Source: Ditylenchus dipsaci
Lineage: Eukaryota > Nematoda > Chromadorea > Rhabditida > Anguinidae
Assembly (NCBI GenBank): GCA_004194705.1
Contig: SADC01000457.1
Coordinates: forward strand, 1-64,000
Length of the DNA stretch: 64,000 bases
Direction of reading: 5' to 3'
Part shown: piece by piece, positions 13,231 to 24,917 of the stretch
Layout of the letters: every line of letters starts with the position of its first letter
Numbering within the stretch: the stretch's first letter is position 1
Made by a program: the position numbers and the translations under genes
The notes under the pieces: model-generated
Databases searched by the model: none
Told to the model about the DNA's origin: nothing
Seen by the model: only the letters and a program-made list of their open reading frames with translations

Positions 13231-13601
13231 TTATTTAATAGTCTGGCTCAGCCGTGCGACTTCGTTGAAAGCTTTTCTCTCCTCTATCTCTTCGTTTTCC
13301 AGATGAGTCTGGGCTGCTTTGGCCTGAGAGGACTCTCCACCGTGCCGTTCGCTCAAACTGAGCAATGAATTTCTGGCCGCTTCAACAGATCTTCTTTTCA
13401 ATCTTAGCTCTCTTATTGCTTTCTCCATAGCTTTATTGTCCTTCATTTTTGTGTTTTTCGCAACTGCGTCCATTAGAGCTCTAGAATGAGCATCAAGCGG
13501 GTTGTCGGTAGCCTGTTGTTTGGCTTCTGCAAGTCGTTGCTCGTAATCACGTTGTATTAGGCTGCCCACATGCTCTTCTTTGGCTAGATTACGTTCAGGC
13601 G
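13231..13601 (-). CDS. Hypothetical terminal exon, charged coiled-coil protein
   Basis: The frame runs from a possible acceptor (TTTAAG before GTGCACG near 13601) to a stop at 13231. It is longer and more protein-like than its surroundings: about 120 residues rich in Glu, Arg, Lys, Ala and Gln with few hydrophobic runs. Segments such as RDYEQRLAEAKQQATDNP, KAIRELRLKRRSVEAARN and ENEEIEERKAFNEVARL predict amphipathic helices and coiled coil. I do not recognise the family. The in-frame codons continue upstream of the first Met-like codon, so this is probably a last exon rather than a whole gene. No upstream exons were identified, and it may be a stranded gene fragment. Confidence 0.5.
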
Positions 13602-13917
13602 TGCACCTTAAATTTTTTTAGTCTTTCATAGATATTTGCGCTTATAGTACACATGGGGGTGCTCCGCCTAAAAAGTATCTATTCTTTTTTGATGTTATTT
13701 TTAAATTACGTCTTTTAAAAGTTTCATTAACTTTGATTGATTTCAACTAGTGTTAAATCGGTTCATTGAAAATCGGTAAATTTACTCGTAAATTAACTGT
13801 AATCGGAGACTATTAAAAAGGTGACTGCGCAAACTGTAAAATCTTAATTCTTAAAACTTTTATATGATTTAGCATTTCTAAAGTTTTTCGGTGCGCTAGT
13901 TACAAAAATCATGCCTA

Positions 13918-14101
13918 CAGTCACCCTCGATTTCACATCACCTCGATTTAACGTCATCCTCGGGTTGAAGTCACCCAAAAATGGACCTATTTGGTCGGCC
14001 TTGACTGAAATTTATCAGAGTGAACCTTCGATTCAGCGTCACCCTCGATTAAAATCACCTTAGCCGGTCCCTGGAGGTGACGTTAAATCGACGGGGGACT
14101 G
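13918..14101. mobile_element. TA-flanked MITE (CAGTCACCCTCGATTT)
   Basis: The left end CAGTCACCCTCGATTT and right end AAATCGACGGGGGACTG are imperfect inverted repeats, each flanked by TA. This fits Tc1/mariner/pogo-type non-autonomous elements. The unit is about 184 bp and has no coding capacity. Related ends occur at 40000-40012 (AAATCGAGGGTCGACTG). Confidence 0.7.
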
Positions 14102-16143
14102 TATAGCTATCCCTGTGATTGACGATAAAAATTTATATTTTAGTGTGCCTTGGTCTCCCAAACTGACTTTGAAAAATTTGAAATAAAAATTTTTTGAAAA
14201 AGTGCTAAAACCGCAAAAGCATTTTAAAGTTTGTCATTTTACAGTTCGGGCGATTCCCTTGTTAGTCAGCATTTTTGATATTTGTAAAATTTATCGTAAA
14301 ATATGCGAGAATTACTAATTATCGACTTACAATTATTTATCGGGAGTAGATTTAAACCTTGTCGATAATTGTAAGTTGATAACACAAAACTTCTCTTACA
14401 GGGTAAGTTAGAAAAACTGGTGCAATTTTCGAATTGGGTTTTTTTCTCCAATTGTTTTTTCGATCTTGATTTTACGATCAGTGCATAACTTTGTTACAAC
14501 GGGTGTGAAATAACTTTCGAAACGATTTTCAAAACCTTATACTTTATTTTTTGAATATAATATCTTTAATCTTTTTTACTATTATGTAGCCCTGGGTCTC
14601 TTTTTTCAAGTGATATATAAAAATTACTTTAATTTTTTTTTGAAAACGTAAATATTTGGCTACAAATAGTTTTTGCCTCCTTCTGTAAAGTTGACAATTC
14701 AAGGTACAATGCCTTAACGACATCTTAGCATCTTGTTGTAGTCATAGGCGCACCCAGTATTTTCTGACGGAGGGAGGCTAAATAAGCTAAAAATGCTGAC
14801 GGGGGGGGGGGCTGAACTGGCCAAAAAATCAAAATAAGGCTAAAAAACGAACAAAGGCTAAAAAAATCATGACGGAGGATACCCAAGGGGGGGGCGGGCT
14901 ATGGCCTAGCTAGCAACCACTCCACCCCTTCCCCCGTGGGTACCCCTATGGTTGTAGTACAGTTCAAGATCTACAAAACCAATTTCACAAAATGATTCAA
15001 AAAATGTTTGAATGTTGAAATATAGCTTTTTGAAAAAATCAATTTCTTTGAAAACGCGCGAAATCCAAGTTTTTTGCAATTTTTCGGATTTATCGTCATT
15101 CTTAAAGAATTTTCACAAAAGCCATATTTTAACACTCAGATTCTCAAAGTCATTGTGGGTAATGAGTTTTGCAGATATTGAGCTCCGCTACAACATTGTG
15201 CTAGGATATTGCAAAGTTGCCGTACCCAATATTTGATTTTTGACCACTTGAAGTGGTGAAAATGCTTGTAAACTTCTTAAAATGACCCAAGAGCTGTTTG
15301 GAGACGGATGCTCACGTTTATAAAATAATAATTAAGGATTTTTTATATTTGACACTCGTTATAAAAAAGGTAATCATTTAATTATCTAATAAAATCAAGC
15401 TCTTTTTGTAAATAGAGATAAAAGACGCAATTAAGGCAAACAACCATTTTGAAAATTGCATCATTTCCATGACTCACCTTGTTTATTATTAAAAATAAAA
15501 TTAGTTTTTTTATCAGTTTTGGATAAACTAAAAAGTTCGCAATGAATTTAATGAACGCCATGAACACGAGTGAAAACATTTAAATTTACCAGTGTACTTA
15601 TTATCACCGGACTGTTTCACTACTGTTCCTTAAAAAAACAACAGAAAGTTAGAAAAATTTTGGAAAAAAACCATAAAATACCAGGGCATATTTTTGAAAA
15701 AACGGGAAAAAACATCGATGGAGAGCAAGTCATATTTTTGGCTTGGCACACGCATGTGTACTAGTGTTAAAAGATCTTTCAAACTTTTAGGCATTGCAGG
15801 TGGATCTTCCTTGTCTTTGGGTTTAGTCTTAAAAGCTTGAAACTTTTCACGGTCTAAAAATATGGATGAGGATTAAATGTGCCACCTTTGGCTGAAAAGT
15901 ACCACCTTTTTGCTAAAAAGTGCCACTTTTTGTCGGTGACTATAAAAAAGTTATGGCCATTTCAAAACCAACAAATTTCTTGAAAAACATTGTACAATGG
16001 AGAAAGTGACACAATTCAACAAATAGTTAACTTTCCAGCCAAAAAGTGACATAGCTCAACAAAAATGGCACTTTTTAGCTAAAAGGTGGCACTTTTCAGA
16101 TTTATCATAAAAATATCATATTAGGTTGTCCAAAGAGAATCAT
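14102..16143. other. Intergenic stretch with small hairpins and G runs
   Basis: No gene is supported. A short palindrome at about 14320-14385 pairs ATTATCGACTTACAATTAT with AATTGTAAGTTGATAAC. At 14745-14945 GACGGAGG...GGGGGG and CCCCGTGGGTACCCC phrases look like the remains of a small inverted repeat. Tracts at 15870-16090 repeat AAAGTGCCACTTTT-like phrases. Confidence 0.35.
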
Positions 16144-16252
16144 GCCTCAGGTAAGTTAGTGCGCTCATCTCCCCTGCGGCGCCGAAGGTGGCCCCTTTGG
16201 GGCCGCAGGTGACTTTTTTTGTTGAGATGCGCACACCCACATACCTTAGACA
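16144..16252. repeat. Hairpin element TGTCTAAGGTAAG family, copy 1
   Basis: A stem pairs CTCAGGTAAGTTAGTGCGC ATCTC with GAGATGCGCACACCCACATA CCTTAGACA around a GC-rich loop. The same hairpin occurs at about 37945-38025 and 60566-60671 with different loops, and a right half lies at 58680. It is a small dispersed inverted-repeat element. Confidence 0.65.
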
Positions 16253-16484
16253 CAAATCACTCGAAATTCACTTCGGATGCATGAAAACAATGTATACCAG
16301 AGTTTCTGTATGGGGTAGGCCTCAGAAAATAAAAACTTGTAAAAATCTATGATTTTAACCTTCATATAACTCAAAAAAGAATAAAAATGGGTGAAAGCAA
16401 ACTGAAAAAATCTATAAAATTAGCCAATGAAACTAGGTATCATGTTTCGATTCATGTTTGATATTTTTTGTGGACGTCTAAACG

Positions 16485-17036
16485 GTAGGGTCACATTTCA
16501 ATTCGAGACATTTCATATCGCATTTTTTTAAAAACTATTCCAGTCAAAATTGTTTTTAACGCTTTCAAACACTTTTCCTTCAACTTCCATGTTTATTTCA
16601 TGGAAAAATAACTAAAATTCAACTTTTCCCAAATTTTTGGTATTTAGTCATTTTTTCAAGAAATTAATTTTTTTGAAAAGCCATATCTCAACATTGAGAT
16701 CTTCAAAAAATATTGTGTAACATAAGTTTTGTAGCGCTTGAGCTGCGCTACAATCTGATGCTAAGAATGTATTGTAACCTTCGTAATTTTATTAAAATTT
16801 CTATCAGTTAAAGTAACGAATAGGTATTTGAATACGTATTCGTTACTTTGACTGATAGAATTTTAAATAAAATTTCGAAGGTTACGATACATTCTTAGCA
16901 TCAGATTGTAGCGCAGCTCACATTGTATTGTAGGCAGTTAAAACAATTTTGACTGAAATAATTTTTAAAAAAATAGCTTTCAGACCTCATAAAGCTGCGA
17001 TATGAAATGTCGGGATATGAAATGTGACCCTACCTT
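16485..17036. mobile_element. Fold-back element (GTAGGGTCACATTTC)
   Basis: GGTAGGGTCACATTTC at about 16485 faces GAAATGTGACCCTACC ending near 17036. The interior is itself folded: TATCAGTTAAAGTAACGAAT pairs with ATTCGTTACTTTGACTGATA around 16830. No gene is present. Confidence 0.75.
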
Positions 17037-17559
17037 CTAAACAGGACTTTTTAAACAACCTAAATTTGAAAAAAAAAATTATGAGCTACTCACTCAGATC
17101 TCTGCTTTTTTGTCGACGAAGTTCACGTTGAGCTAAAATAGAATTTTTTAAGCATCTATTTCTGATAGGAACACAATCTAGAATCGTGAATACAAGATGG
17201 GGAAACCTTTTCAATTTTTTCAGATAAAAATTACTATCATTCTAAGAGGAGAATTTTTTTGCATAATCTATAGTTTGAATATGTGCGCGATCAACCTGGT
17301 TTTGTCAATAGTATATGTGTATTTTTTTAGTATTGAAAGTCGAATTAGTCGAGCACAACGTTTCTAACATTCCCAGATGGGACGAGCTATCCGACTTTAA
17401 TTTCATTTTTAACTTTCTGATAGAAGCTTGCGTTCTATATTTACTAATGAAAAATTTTAAAAGGTCCCGTTGGTCCCGCGCAAATTAAAATTCCGCAAAT
17501 TGTTGTGCTTATCTACTTTGGCTCTTTATCTGTTGGTGTGGCTCCTAAGAAAAATACGC

Positions 17560-18400
17560 CTTGGTCCGGCCTGTTGATTTTTTCCAAAATTTTCTTTTAT
17601 TTTAAGGATTCGTCTTGAGCTTGGTCAAGCGTAGGCTAGCGTATGTCGGGACGGACTCAACGGATTCTTTATCTATACAAAAGATAAGGAAAACATGTTT
17701 AAGTGGGTCACAATGAAGAGGCTGTTTGGAGATGCTAAAACAGACTACTCAATAATGGCTTGTTCACGTTGTTCAAGTCAAAGTTCGAGTTAGAGTTGAG
17801 TTTGGTTTTTTGTGAACACCTGTGATCCGAACTCTAACTCCAACTCGAGGGTTTTCGTGTGACTCAAGTTAGAGTTCGAGGTTGAATTTGAAGGTTTTCA
17901 TGCACATAACTTGGATTCCCTTGTAGTAAACCATCCAGAAACTAACGTTTAGTGGCTTTCGACGGTTCTGTGGTGAGATTCTGAGCTATCTAAGCTATAT
18001 ACATAAGCAATTTCATGCTCGACCTCGAACTCTAACTTGATACACGTGAATTTTTTCAAGTTGCTCATACACTCGCTGACATCATGTGTTTAAGGTTCAA
18101 AGCTACTATAAATATTGCTTCAGAAATTCAGACAAAATTTTAAGGATATGCCCAACATTCCTAACTGGAATTAATTTCAATGCGTCTCCATTTTTACAAC
18201 ATATAATTCATCAATAGCTTATTTGGTATCCCTGTATCTTACATAGAAGATGGCATTAACAAAAAAATCAAAAATTAAAAAAGCAGTTACAACTAATTCT
18301 TAGTGACAAATCAGATTTAGCATCCCCAAACAGTCTCTTCATTGTGTATGCGGTTCAACATACGATAGCCTACCCTGCGCCTATGCCTAAGAAAAAAAAA
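17560..18400. mobile_element. Fold-back element with TTCGAGTT subrepeats
   Basis: The borders pair loosely: AAGAGGCTGTTTGGAGATGC near 17715 with GCATCCCCAAACAGTCTCTT near 18325, and TAGGCTAGCGTATGT near 17630 with ACATACGATAGCCTA near 18360. In the middle, AGTTCGAGTTAGAGTT and AACTCTAACTCGAAC motifs stand in both orientations. A related fold-back lies at 39480-40260. Confidence 0.6.
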
Positions 18401-18594
18401 GAATTTTTTGACATTCTTGCAGAAAAATTCAAAAAAAAATTGAAAATAAAAAAATTCTGAATAAATAATTTTTGAAACTATTATAAGGAAAAATTTAGTA
18501 AAAAACCCAGAAATAAGATTAAGGGATATTTTTAGAGCCACACCAATAAATATAAAGTCTCAAGTTTCATGTTAGCTGAAACAATTTTTTTAAC

Positions 18595-18862
18595 TACCGT
18601 AGTTCTTTTAATAAGCCGGCCGGCGGCCTTATTTCTTGGATGCCCGAAAATAGGAAAAATTTGAGTTCTTACTCAAGATTTTTAGGTGAAGATCCAAAAT
18701 CTAAAAAGCGAAATTGGTAGAGCTCGTGGAAGTTAAAAAATGCAATAAACAGCTTTGCGAAAATCTCTTTGTGCTAAGATATAGGTCCTTGAAGTTGCCC
18801 CTCATTAGAGGAAATACGCATTAGAATACTCATTAGAAATACTCATTAGAGGAAATACGGTA
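18595..18862. mobile_element. ACCGTATT-family MITE, copy A
   Basis: It starts TACCGTAGTTCTTTTAATA and ends GAGGAAATACGGTA. The interior keeps family phrases (AAAATCTAAAAAGCGAAATT, GTAGAGCTCGTGG, AACAGCTTTGCGAAAATC, GAGATATAGGTCCTT-like). Other copies are at 28701-28861, 40265-40505 and 45060-45314, in the arms of the 0.2-7.8 kb fold-back, and partly at 47620-47836. Confidence 0.75.
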
Positions 18863-18917
18863 AGTCCTTTTTTATTTATATGTCTTTTTGTGTGTGATAT
18901 TAAAAAATGTCATTTAC

Positions 18918-19163
18918 CATGCTCTGCTTGAGCATCTTGTACTTTCTTCGTGGCACCTTAAGTTTTTATCATTAAGACAAATATTCACTTAAGCCTACCT
19001 TCAGGCATTGGGGCTTCTTCAGGCTTTTTTGTTGCTCTGCTTTTAAATGCTTCTGCCTCTTCTGAAACATTGTAGATTTATTTTTCAAAAGAGTGCCATG
19101 AAGCAAAATTAAACTCTTGGTTAGGCTTTTTCGTCTTTTGATATCAGGCTCATCTGAACTCAT
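18918..19163 (-). CDS. 5' part of a small charged protein gene, three exons
   Basis: Three short minus-strand exons join in phase: 19163-19115 (start ATG, 16 codons, phase 1), 19061-18999 (acceptor TTTCAG) and 18956-18918 (acceptor TTAAG, donor GTAAAT). The product begins MSSDEPDIKRRKSLTK and continues EAEAFKSRATKKPEEAP and ATKKVQDAQAEH. It is very hydrophilic, with a basic RRK motif that could serve nuclear localisation. All three junctions keep the frame, which supports a real gene. The 3' end was not resolved: a possible last exon starts after TTTCAG at about 18584 and stops near 18528. I do not recognise the family. Confidence 0.6.
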
Positions 19164-20300
19164 TTTTTTATTAAGATAATCAATATAAACAGGACAACGG
19201 CTAATTGCGATGACTCTCTATTCTAATGCAGCTTTTTAAAATGCGCACGTGTGTTAATTCAATTTTGTTTTTAAATTTTTTATTTAAATTTTTAAGAAAT
19301 CATCTGCTAGACACCTAATTTATGGTTAACTGTACAGGGTTAACTACTGTTTATTGCTGATTTTTTTGTTTCACCTGTCTTGCTTGGGCTGCCTTCAACT
19401 GGCTGATTCATTGCTAGAAATTATAAAGTTACGTTTGTTACAAATATAGATTTTTACTTAAAACTCTTTTGCTTTGTCTTCGCGGCGTGTCCCCATCTTA
19501 AAGAAACATGATTTTATATATTAGAATATACAGAAATTTCTGAAATAACATATTACAGTATGTACTAACTATTTCAGCCGCTTTCAAATGCCCGCAACTT
19601 TTTTATTTTTAGACTCTTATTTCACAAAGTATAGCTTTTTTAACTGCTCTGAACTGCAATTTCGTTTAACAATAACAAAAAACATTTAACCGAAATCGTG
19701 CGCTGAGCTTGTGTGAATCGGGTTTTGTAGCTCTTAATCTTCTCTACAAAAATTGCTAGGAAATTTTCTGAATGCATTTTTGAATCCCTTCCCTAAATCC
19801 CTTCAAAAACGGTCAAAATAGGTATTTTGGATGGTCCGAAAACTCAACTTTTATTGACTAGAACTTTAGAATAATCTCTTTTGAGAAATCCTGAGGTGAT
19901 TTTAGGTCGACATCAGTCATTGAATTATCTTCGTAAAATTCAGCCCAAAGAAGTAAAAGTATGAACCAAGTCAAAAAGATAATTAGGCTCATACTTTTAC
20001 TTTTTTTTGCTATATTTTACAAAAATAATTTAATGACTGATACTTCATTGGAAAATAGAATCGCAGCGCTACATAGTGGTGTTATCGCTTTTGAAAAAAA
20101 GACGAATTCCTTTAAAAAAATCAGTCAAAATAAAAACTTTGCCTCAAAAAAAAATTAAATTTACCCTCCAAAAAAGGGAATTACCAGTAATTTTTTCGTG
20201 CTCTAACACATTTCCGCTAATTTAGAGCTATTAATACTATGGTTTAACTAATAAAAAAAAGTAATGAATAGGAAAAAAGAAAAAAAAAGATCAAAAAATA
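19164..20300. other. Intergenic stretch
   Basis: AT-rich with no supported exon. A segment at 19790-19925 matches one half of the element at 58480-59000 (GGTCCGAAAACTCAA ... TTTTAGGTCGACAT). The open frame at 19961-20158 is lysine- and phenylalanine-rich low-complexity sequence. Confidence 0.35.
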
Positions 20301-20307
20301 GTCAAAA

Positions 20308-20352
20308 ACAAGTGCGCATGCCCGTAGTGGTATTCGAACCATTCGGACTATA
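20308..20352 (-). repeat. tRNA-derived SINE-like sequence, copy 2
   Basis: The minus strand reads GTCCGAATGGTTCGAATACC ACTACGGGCATG, a tRNA-like T-arm and acceptor. It matches the copy at 12940-13005 in sequence and in its flanks. Confidence 0.45.
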
Positions 20353-20709
20353 AAATGTTCACCCCCCCCCCCTTTTTAAAAGTACCAACGTACTCTTTCA
20401 GCTTCAATCACCTTGGTGCCCAAGGCAAAAATTTAAAATTCAATCAACCAAATGAGAAAAAAACAATTTTTTAGTCAAAATTTAGTCTGGCCTTTTTATC
20501 TATAGTGTGTTCCCGTATCTAAAACACGTTTTCTAAACGTTTGAGGCACTGAAACACTCTAAAAAGTAGTTAAAACATTTTTTTTGCTATGGCTTGCTAT
20601 AACATACTTCAGATCTAATTTTTCCCACACAATGCATTTTTTATCTTAAAAATTCAAAATTCAAAAAAATTCAAAAATTCAATCAAAATTATTATGCAAT
20701 TTTTTTACC

Positions 20710-20856
20710 ATTGTCTGCACAATCTCCTAAAAATAGAAATTTTCTAAGAAAGCATTTTTTTGAACAGAAATTACCAGGTGGAAGGTTCAGGATAATAGTG
20801 AAAACGACAAGTCCGACTACAAGCACAGAAAATGAAGGTTGACGTGAACTGACCAT
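20710..20856 (-). CDS. Signal-peptide exon plus microexon of an unknown secreted protein
   Basis: The minus-strand ATG at 20856 opens an exon to 20775 with a donor GTAATT (phase 1). It encodes a short polar start and a long hydrophobic run (VLVVGLVVFTIILNL), typical of a signal peptide or anchor. A second in-phase exon of 18 bases (20727-20710, acceptor TTTTTAG, donor GTAAAA) adds GDCADN. I could not follow the gene further downstream; the next kilobase on this strand shows no convincing exon. Function unknown. Confidence 0.5.
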
Positions 20857-21282
20857 TTTGTTTAAAAAAATCTTATTGATAGATTGGATAAAATCTAACG
20901 TCTTTTTATAGCTGTCCTGTTATTGAAATAAAAATTTTTTTGCTGAACAAACATGTTTTGAAATTTTTCAGAAACAAAAACACGAATGTATTTTCTAGAA
21001 GCATTTAGTGTCCTTTTTTCGAAAATGTTGACATTTAGTTTTTTTTATAAAAATGTGTTTGAGTGTCTTGAAACAGCATGATGTTGAAAAATTTTTACTT
21101 TTCTACACCAAAACACAATTTTAATCGTCTTTGTACTATTAAATTTAAGCAGTATTTCTAGGGCTGTTGAATTCACCGGTTAACTAAAATCGGTAAATTT
21201 AAAGGGTAATTAGCCCTAATTGACCGAAGACCGGTAAATTAGGGTTTTCGATAACTGTAAATTTTCTCATACAATATACCAG

Positions 21283-21785
21283 AAATTCTACAGTTATAAA
21301 CGTACAGTTATCACGCTGAGTCAGTTTTGCTTGTTTATAACTGAAGAATTTCTTGTATGATATATTTTTTAATTTTTAGATAAGGTCGGAATAACTGTAC
21401 GTTCATAACTGAACACTTTTTTATATATTACACGAGAAACGCGGTAGTTATCAAAAGGGTCAACACTGGTCAACCACTAGTTTTCTCGATAGAGAAAAAG
21501 GAAAAATCAGTGTGAGAACGTAAAACAATTATGATTGTTAGGGGAAGGTGTAAGATTGGCACTTGCGTTTTACTTGTTTTCAGTGTTCACTTGAATGTTT
21601 ACTTGAGTTTCAGAGTGTACTTGTTTTCAGTTTTCAATAGTCACTGTTTTGCTTTTCTAACTGAGTGAATTCTTGTTTGGTTTTGTTTTGTGACTTGTGT
21701 TCTGTAATCAATTATTATTGTTGTTTTAGAAATTCTACAGTCATGCTGAGTCAGTTTTTCCTTGTTTATAACTGTAGAATTTCTG
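21283..21785. repeat. Pair of ~60-bp hairpins around an AT-rich spacer
   Basis: AGAAATTCTACAGTTATAAA at about 21288 pairs with TTTATAACTGAAGAATTTCT at about 21335. The same hairpin recurs at 21727-21785 with a shared loop CTGAGTCAGTTTT. The stretch between them has no gene. Confidence 0.6.
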
Positions 21786-21946
21786 CCATGATAAATATGT
21801 GTGAATAGTTGTAAAATGCTTCAGACGCAAGATATCCTGGAAGAAAAAAAACTTATGAAAAGCTTTCGTGAGATTTAAACTGTACTGATAAGCGGCAACT
21901 CTTTCTTTAAGAATATCTTGATGTTTGAAAGGTAGACCACAGAAAT

Positions 21947-22400
21947 ATGTGGACTTTATATTGTTGTGTACTTGACCACAATCGCATTCTTCGGCTGAAC
22001 AGTCGGCTAAACGAAAGCAACCTGACCGACCACGCTAAACAGCCTGTGTTCTTACAAAAAGGGACGAAAATAGCCGAATCGGTCATCCAGGAGGCCTACG
22101 AGCCTACTTGCCAGTTATCACTACTACCGCTATTCTAAGGCAGAAATTTTGGATTCCTCCCCCACTGAAAAAGACCGTGGCTTCCATTCTCAGGAAGACG
22201 TGCCTGAAATGACAAGGACTAAGGGCCAAGCCCTACCACCTCCCGGACTCACTAGATCTCCCGGCTAGCAAAGTAGTCAGAAATCGGCCCTTCACCCATT
22301 GGTGAGTAGACTGTTTCGGGCCCATCAAAGTTGAGACCGAAGAGGTGATAACACGAAAGTATGGCAACAATCAGAAACGAATATCACCATAAGAAAGCTC
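21947..22400 (+). pseudogene. Decayed BEL/Pao-like retrotransposon integrase fragment
   Basis: Pieces in several plus-strand frames resemble the zinc-binding start of a BEL/Pao or retrovirus-like integrase. They include a region with RLNESNLTDHAKQPVFL, then a frame change and LRQKFWIPP, a CLK-type cysteine motif, AKPYHLPD and finally DCFGPI before the catalytic core. The order matches the family, but stop codons and frame changes break it, so it is a relic. No long terminal repeats or reverse transcriptase are visible around it. Confidence 0.6.
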
Positions 22401-22878
22401 GCTTAATTTTGCAGAGAACGATATATGATTTGAGGGGGCCCTGCAATAAAATTTAAACACTGCAGGCATTAGAAAGTAAATACACACATTCCATGCAGTC
22501 GACACAGGTTGAATTACAAAATGGCCATATCATAAAATCCAAATATGAAGTTGGCGCTCTGTGAAAAGTGAACTAAAAAAACTGAAGGTTTTGAAAAAAT
22601 GTGGAAAAAAAGTTCATATGAAGCGGTCTATTTTTACGAAAAAAAATTTTTAAAACTTTTTGTTTCGTTAGAGCTGAATTTAGCTAAACCAAGCTCTATA
22701 TAACGACGCTTAAAATAAAGTCTGCTAGTTTTTTGTAACTTTTTCCACCATCGTTTTCAACATAAAACAATGCACAAGAATATGCACAACAAACTTACTT
22801 GTGTTACTTTTCTTGCAAACAGAATGATTTTGATACCAAAATTTACATTTTTATGAAAAACTTAAAATTTTGACCATA

Positions 22879-23252
22879 CAGTCGACTCTCTGATTAACGT
22901 CTCTTTCTGATTAACATTCCATTAGGAATGGTTTGGTTGGTCGTCAAAGAAATTACTTATAGTTGACTGCTCCAATTTTTCGACAAAATAGATGACTTGA
23001 TAGCCAAAGAACGCGTCAAAAAGTTAAAACAAAAGAATCTTCTGGAATACTAGTTGTTATTGTTTATGATGATTATGGTGTTTATGGTGATTATGTTCCA
23101 AATAAATAAATTATGAAAACTTCGAATAACGTCCGGCGTGTAAGAGGTAAGTAAAGTGTCTCTCTGATTAATGACTCCCTGATTAACGTCCGTCTCTGAT
23201 TAATTTTCTCTTAGGGTCGATCTCTTGAAAGACGTTAATCAGAGAGTCGACA
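22879..23252. mobile_element. TA-flanked MITE (CAGTCGACTCTCTGATTAACG)
   Basis: CAGTCGACTCTCTGATTAAC at 22879 pairs with GTTAATCAGAGAGTCGAC ending about 23251, each next to TA. Internal GATTAACGTC motifs repeat. The end sequence and TA duplication fit pogo/Tigger-type non-autonomous elements. Confidence 0.8.
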
Positions 23253-24917
23253 TATATATATCTATGTATTTACCGCTGTATATTTTCTTGTCCAAGCTAA
23301 AGTATGAGAATGAATCGCATTTAAGCTGATTTTTCAGTCAAAGACATTTTCGAAAATTAAAATATCTTGAAAAATTTTAAAAAATTAAAAACACCCTATG
23401 CTATCACAGACACCCTCAAACTACTTTATATCAACCAAAATTTGATTAATTCAATTAAAATTTTTTGAGGAGCGGAAAGAAAATTTCGGAAAAAAATTTT
23501 TGACCAAAATTTGACTTGAAGTCTAGGATGAACAGGGTGAACCATCAAGAAAGGTTATATGGATACCCGTAGATACGTAGATGTTCCGATCAAAACTCTT
23601 GATCAAAAATACATTTAGAGAGTTGTTTTGCCCAGATCCAGGGATATAAATCAGGTAGAATAGAAGGTAAAATATGATTATATATGGTAACCCTTTGTTT
23701 TTACAGTATCTGGCTCCCCTTTTTGGTTGGGTTACCTTGGTCACCAAGTCAAAATGTCAAATTTTAGTGAAAAAAATTTTTAAATTTTTTTTTCTCGAGC
23801 CCTGAAAATATGTCTTCGATTGTTTTATTTGGACGGTTGGCATTTATACGGTACAAGTGACCCATTTCAAGAAAAGTAAATAATTTCTCGAGAGGCAGAT
23901 ACCACTTATACCCAGACCACATCTATGACCGCAATATGTCAAAATGATCGCTAAAACTAACGCTATTTAAATTAATAACAAAAAAAAGAAATATATTGTC
24001 GAATAATTCAAAAAATGGACCTGATTTAGCACTAGGAGGTGAGTGGTGCTGGTGGCGCTCTATTTTATTCATTCACCCTCTAGAGCGGGCTTTACTAGGA
24101 AGAAAGCTATATTGGAGAACAGAGGCTTCATTAGAGCATTGACAGTACCTCTATTAAATATAAGATTTTTCAACTTTATTTTTTCTTACTTTCATCCACA
24201 GGAAAATAATCAACTAATCACAACCCGAAAAAAACAGGCGAAAATTTAGATTGGACCAAAGTAACGCTGAAAAACTTTGTGGTTTTCAGAATTTAAAATT
24301 ATTTAGAAGACGTTTGAATTATGATTAACAAAAGATAATAAAATGCGCTACCATTCTTTCATTAAATAAGTGCCACACTTCCAAATAAGTGCCGGACTTT
24401 CATTAAATTAGCACTGGGAGCTCTCTGGAATTTATTTTTTTTTGTAAAACTGCTTTTTCAATGCCTTTTTTTCTTTCCGTTTTTAGGGCATTTTTTGAAA
24501 AAATTTAGAAATTATAATTTCATGTTGCTAGTCAAACTTGTGCAGATTTGCAATTCTTGCAAATCTGCACAAGTTTATTCTAGATCGCAATACCGAGTTG
24601 TCATCAATATGAGGCTGAAAAACCATATTGAAAAAACCAAAAACTTGCATAAATTAATCCTTTAGTGTCGAGACTATCTCCTTAACAGCCTCTTGAATGT
24701 ATTTGCGACAGTATTCACTCACACAAAAACTTACACTTAAACAATTTTGGGTCCTGTCAAGATCGGCATGAAAGTAAAGAAAAAGCACAGTTTAAAAGTT
24801 TTAACAATTTATTTCCTTTGTATCACATTAACAAGGATGCCTTTTAGTGTCTTATGACTATATTGTTTTAACAATCCTGTTTTTCAAGCACTCACTTGAT
24901 TGTATTTTTTAGCTAAT
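23253..24917. other. Upstream region of BTF3, no gene seen
   Basis: AT-rich. A stretch at 24540-24710 matches the element at 49855-50320 (TTAATCCTTTAGTGTCGAGA, CGCAATACCGAGTTGT). A short palindrome TTGCAATTCTTGCAA lies at about 24550. GGTGAACCATCAAG and TTGGTCACCAAG at 23540 and 23740 may be ends of another small element. Confidence 0.35.

Noticed and set aside
19961..20158. 65-codon lysine/phenylalanine-rich frame
   Set aside because: Low-complexity AT sequence without splice signals or family.
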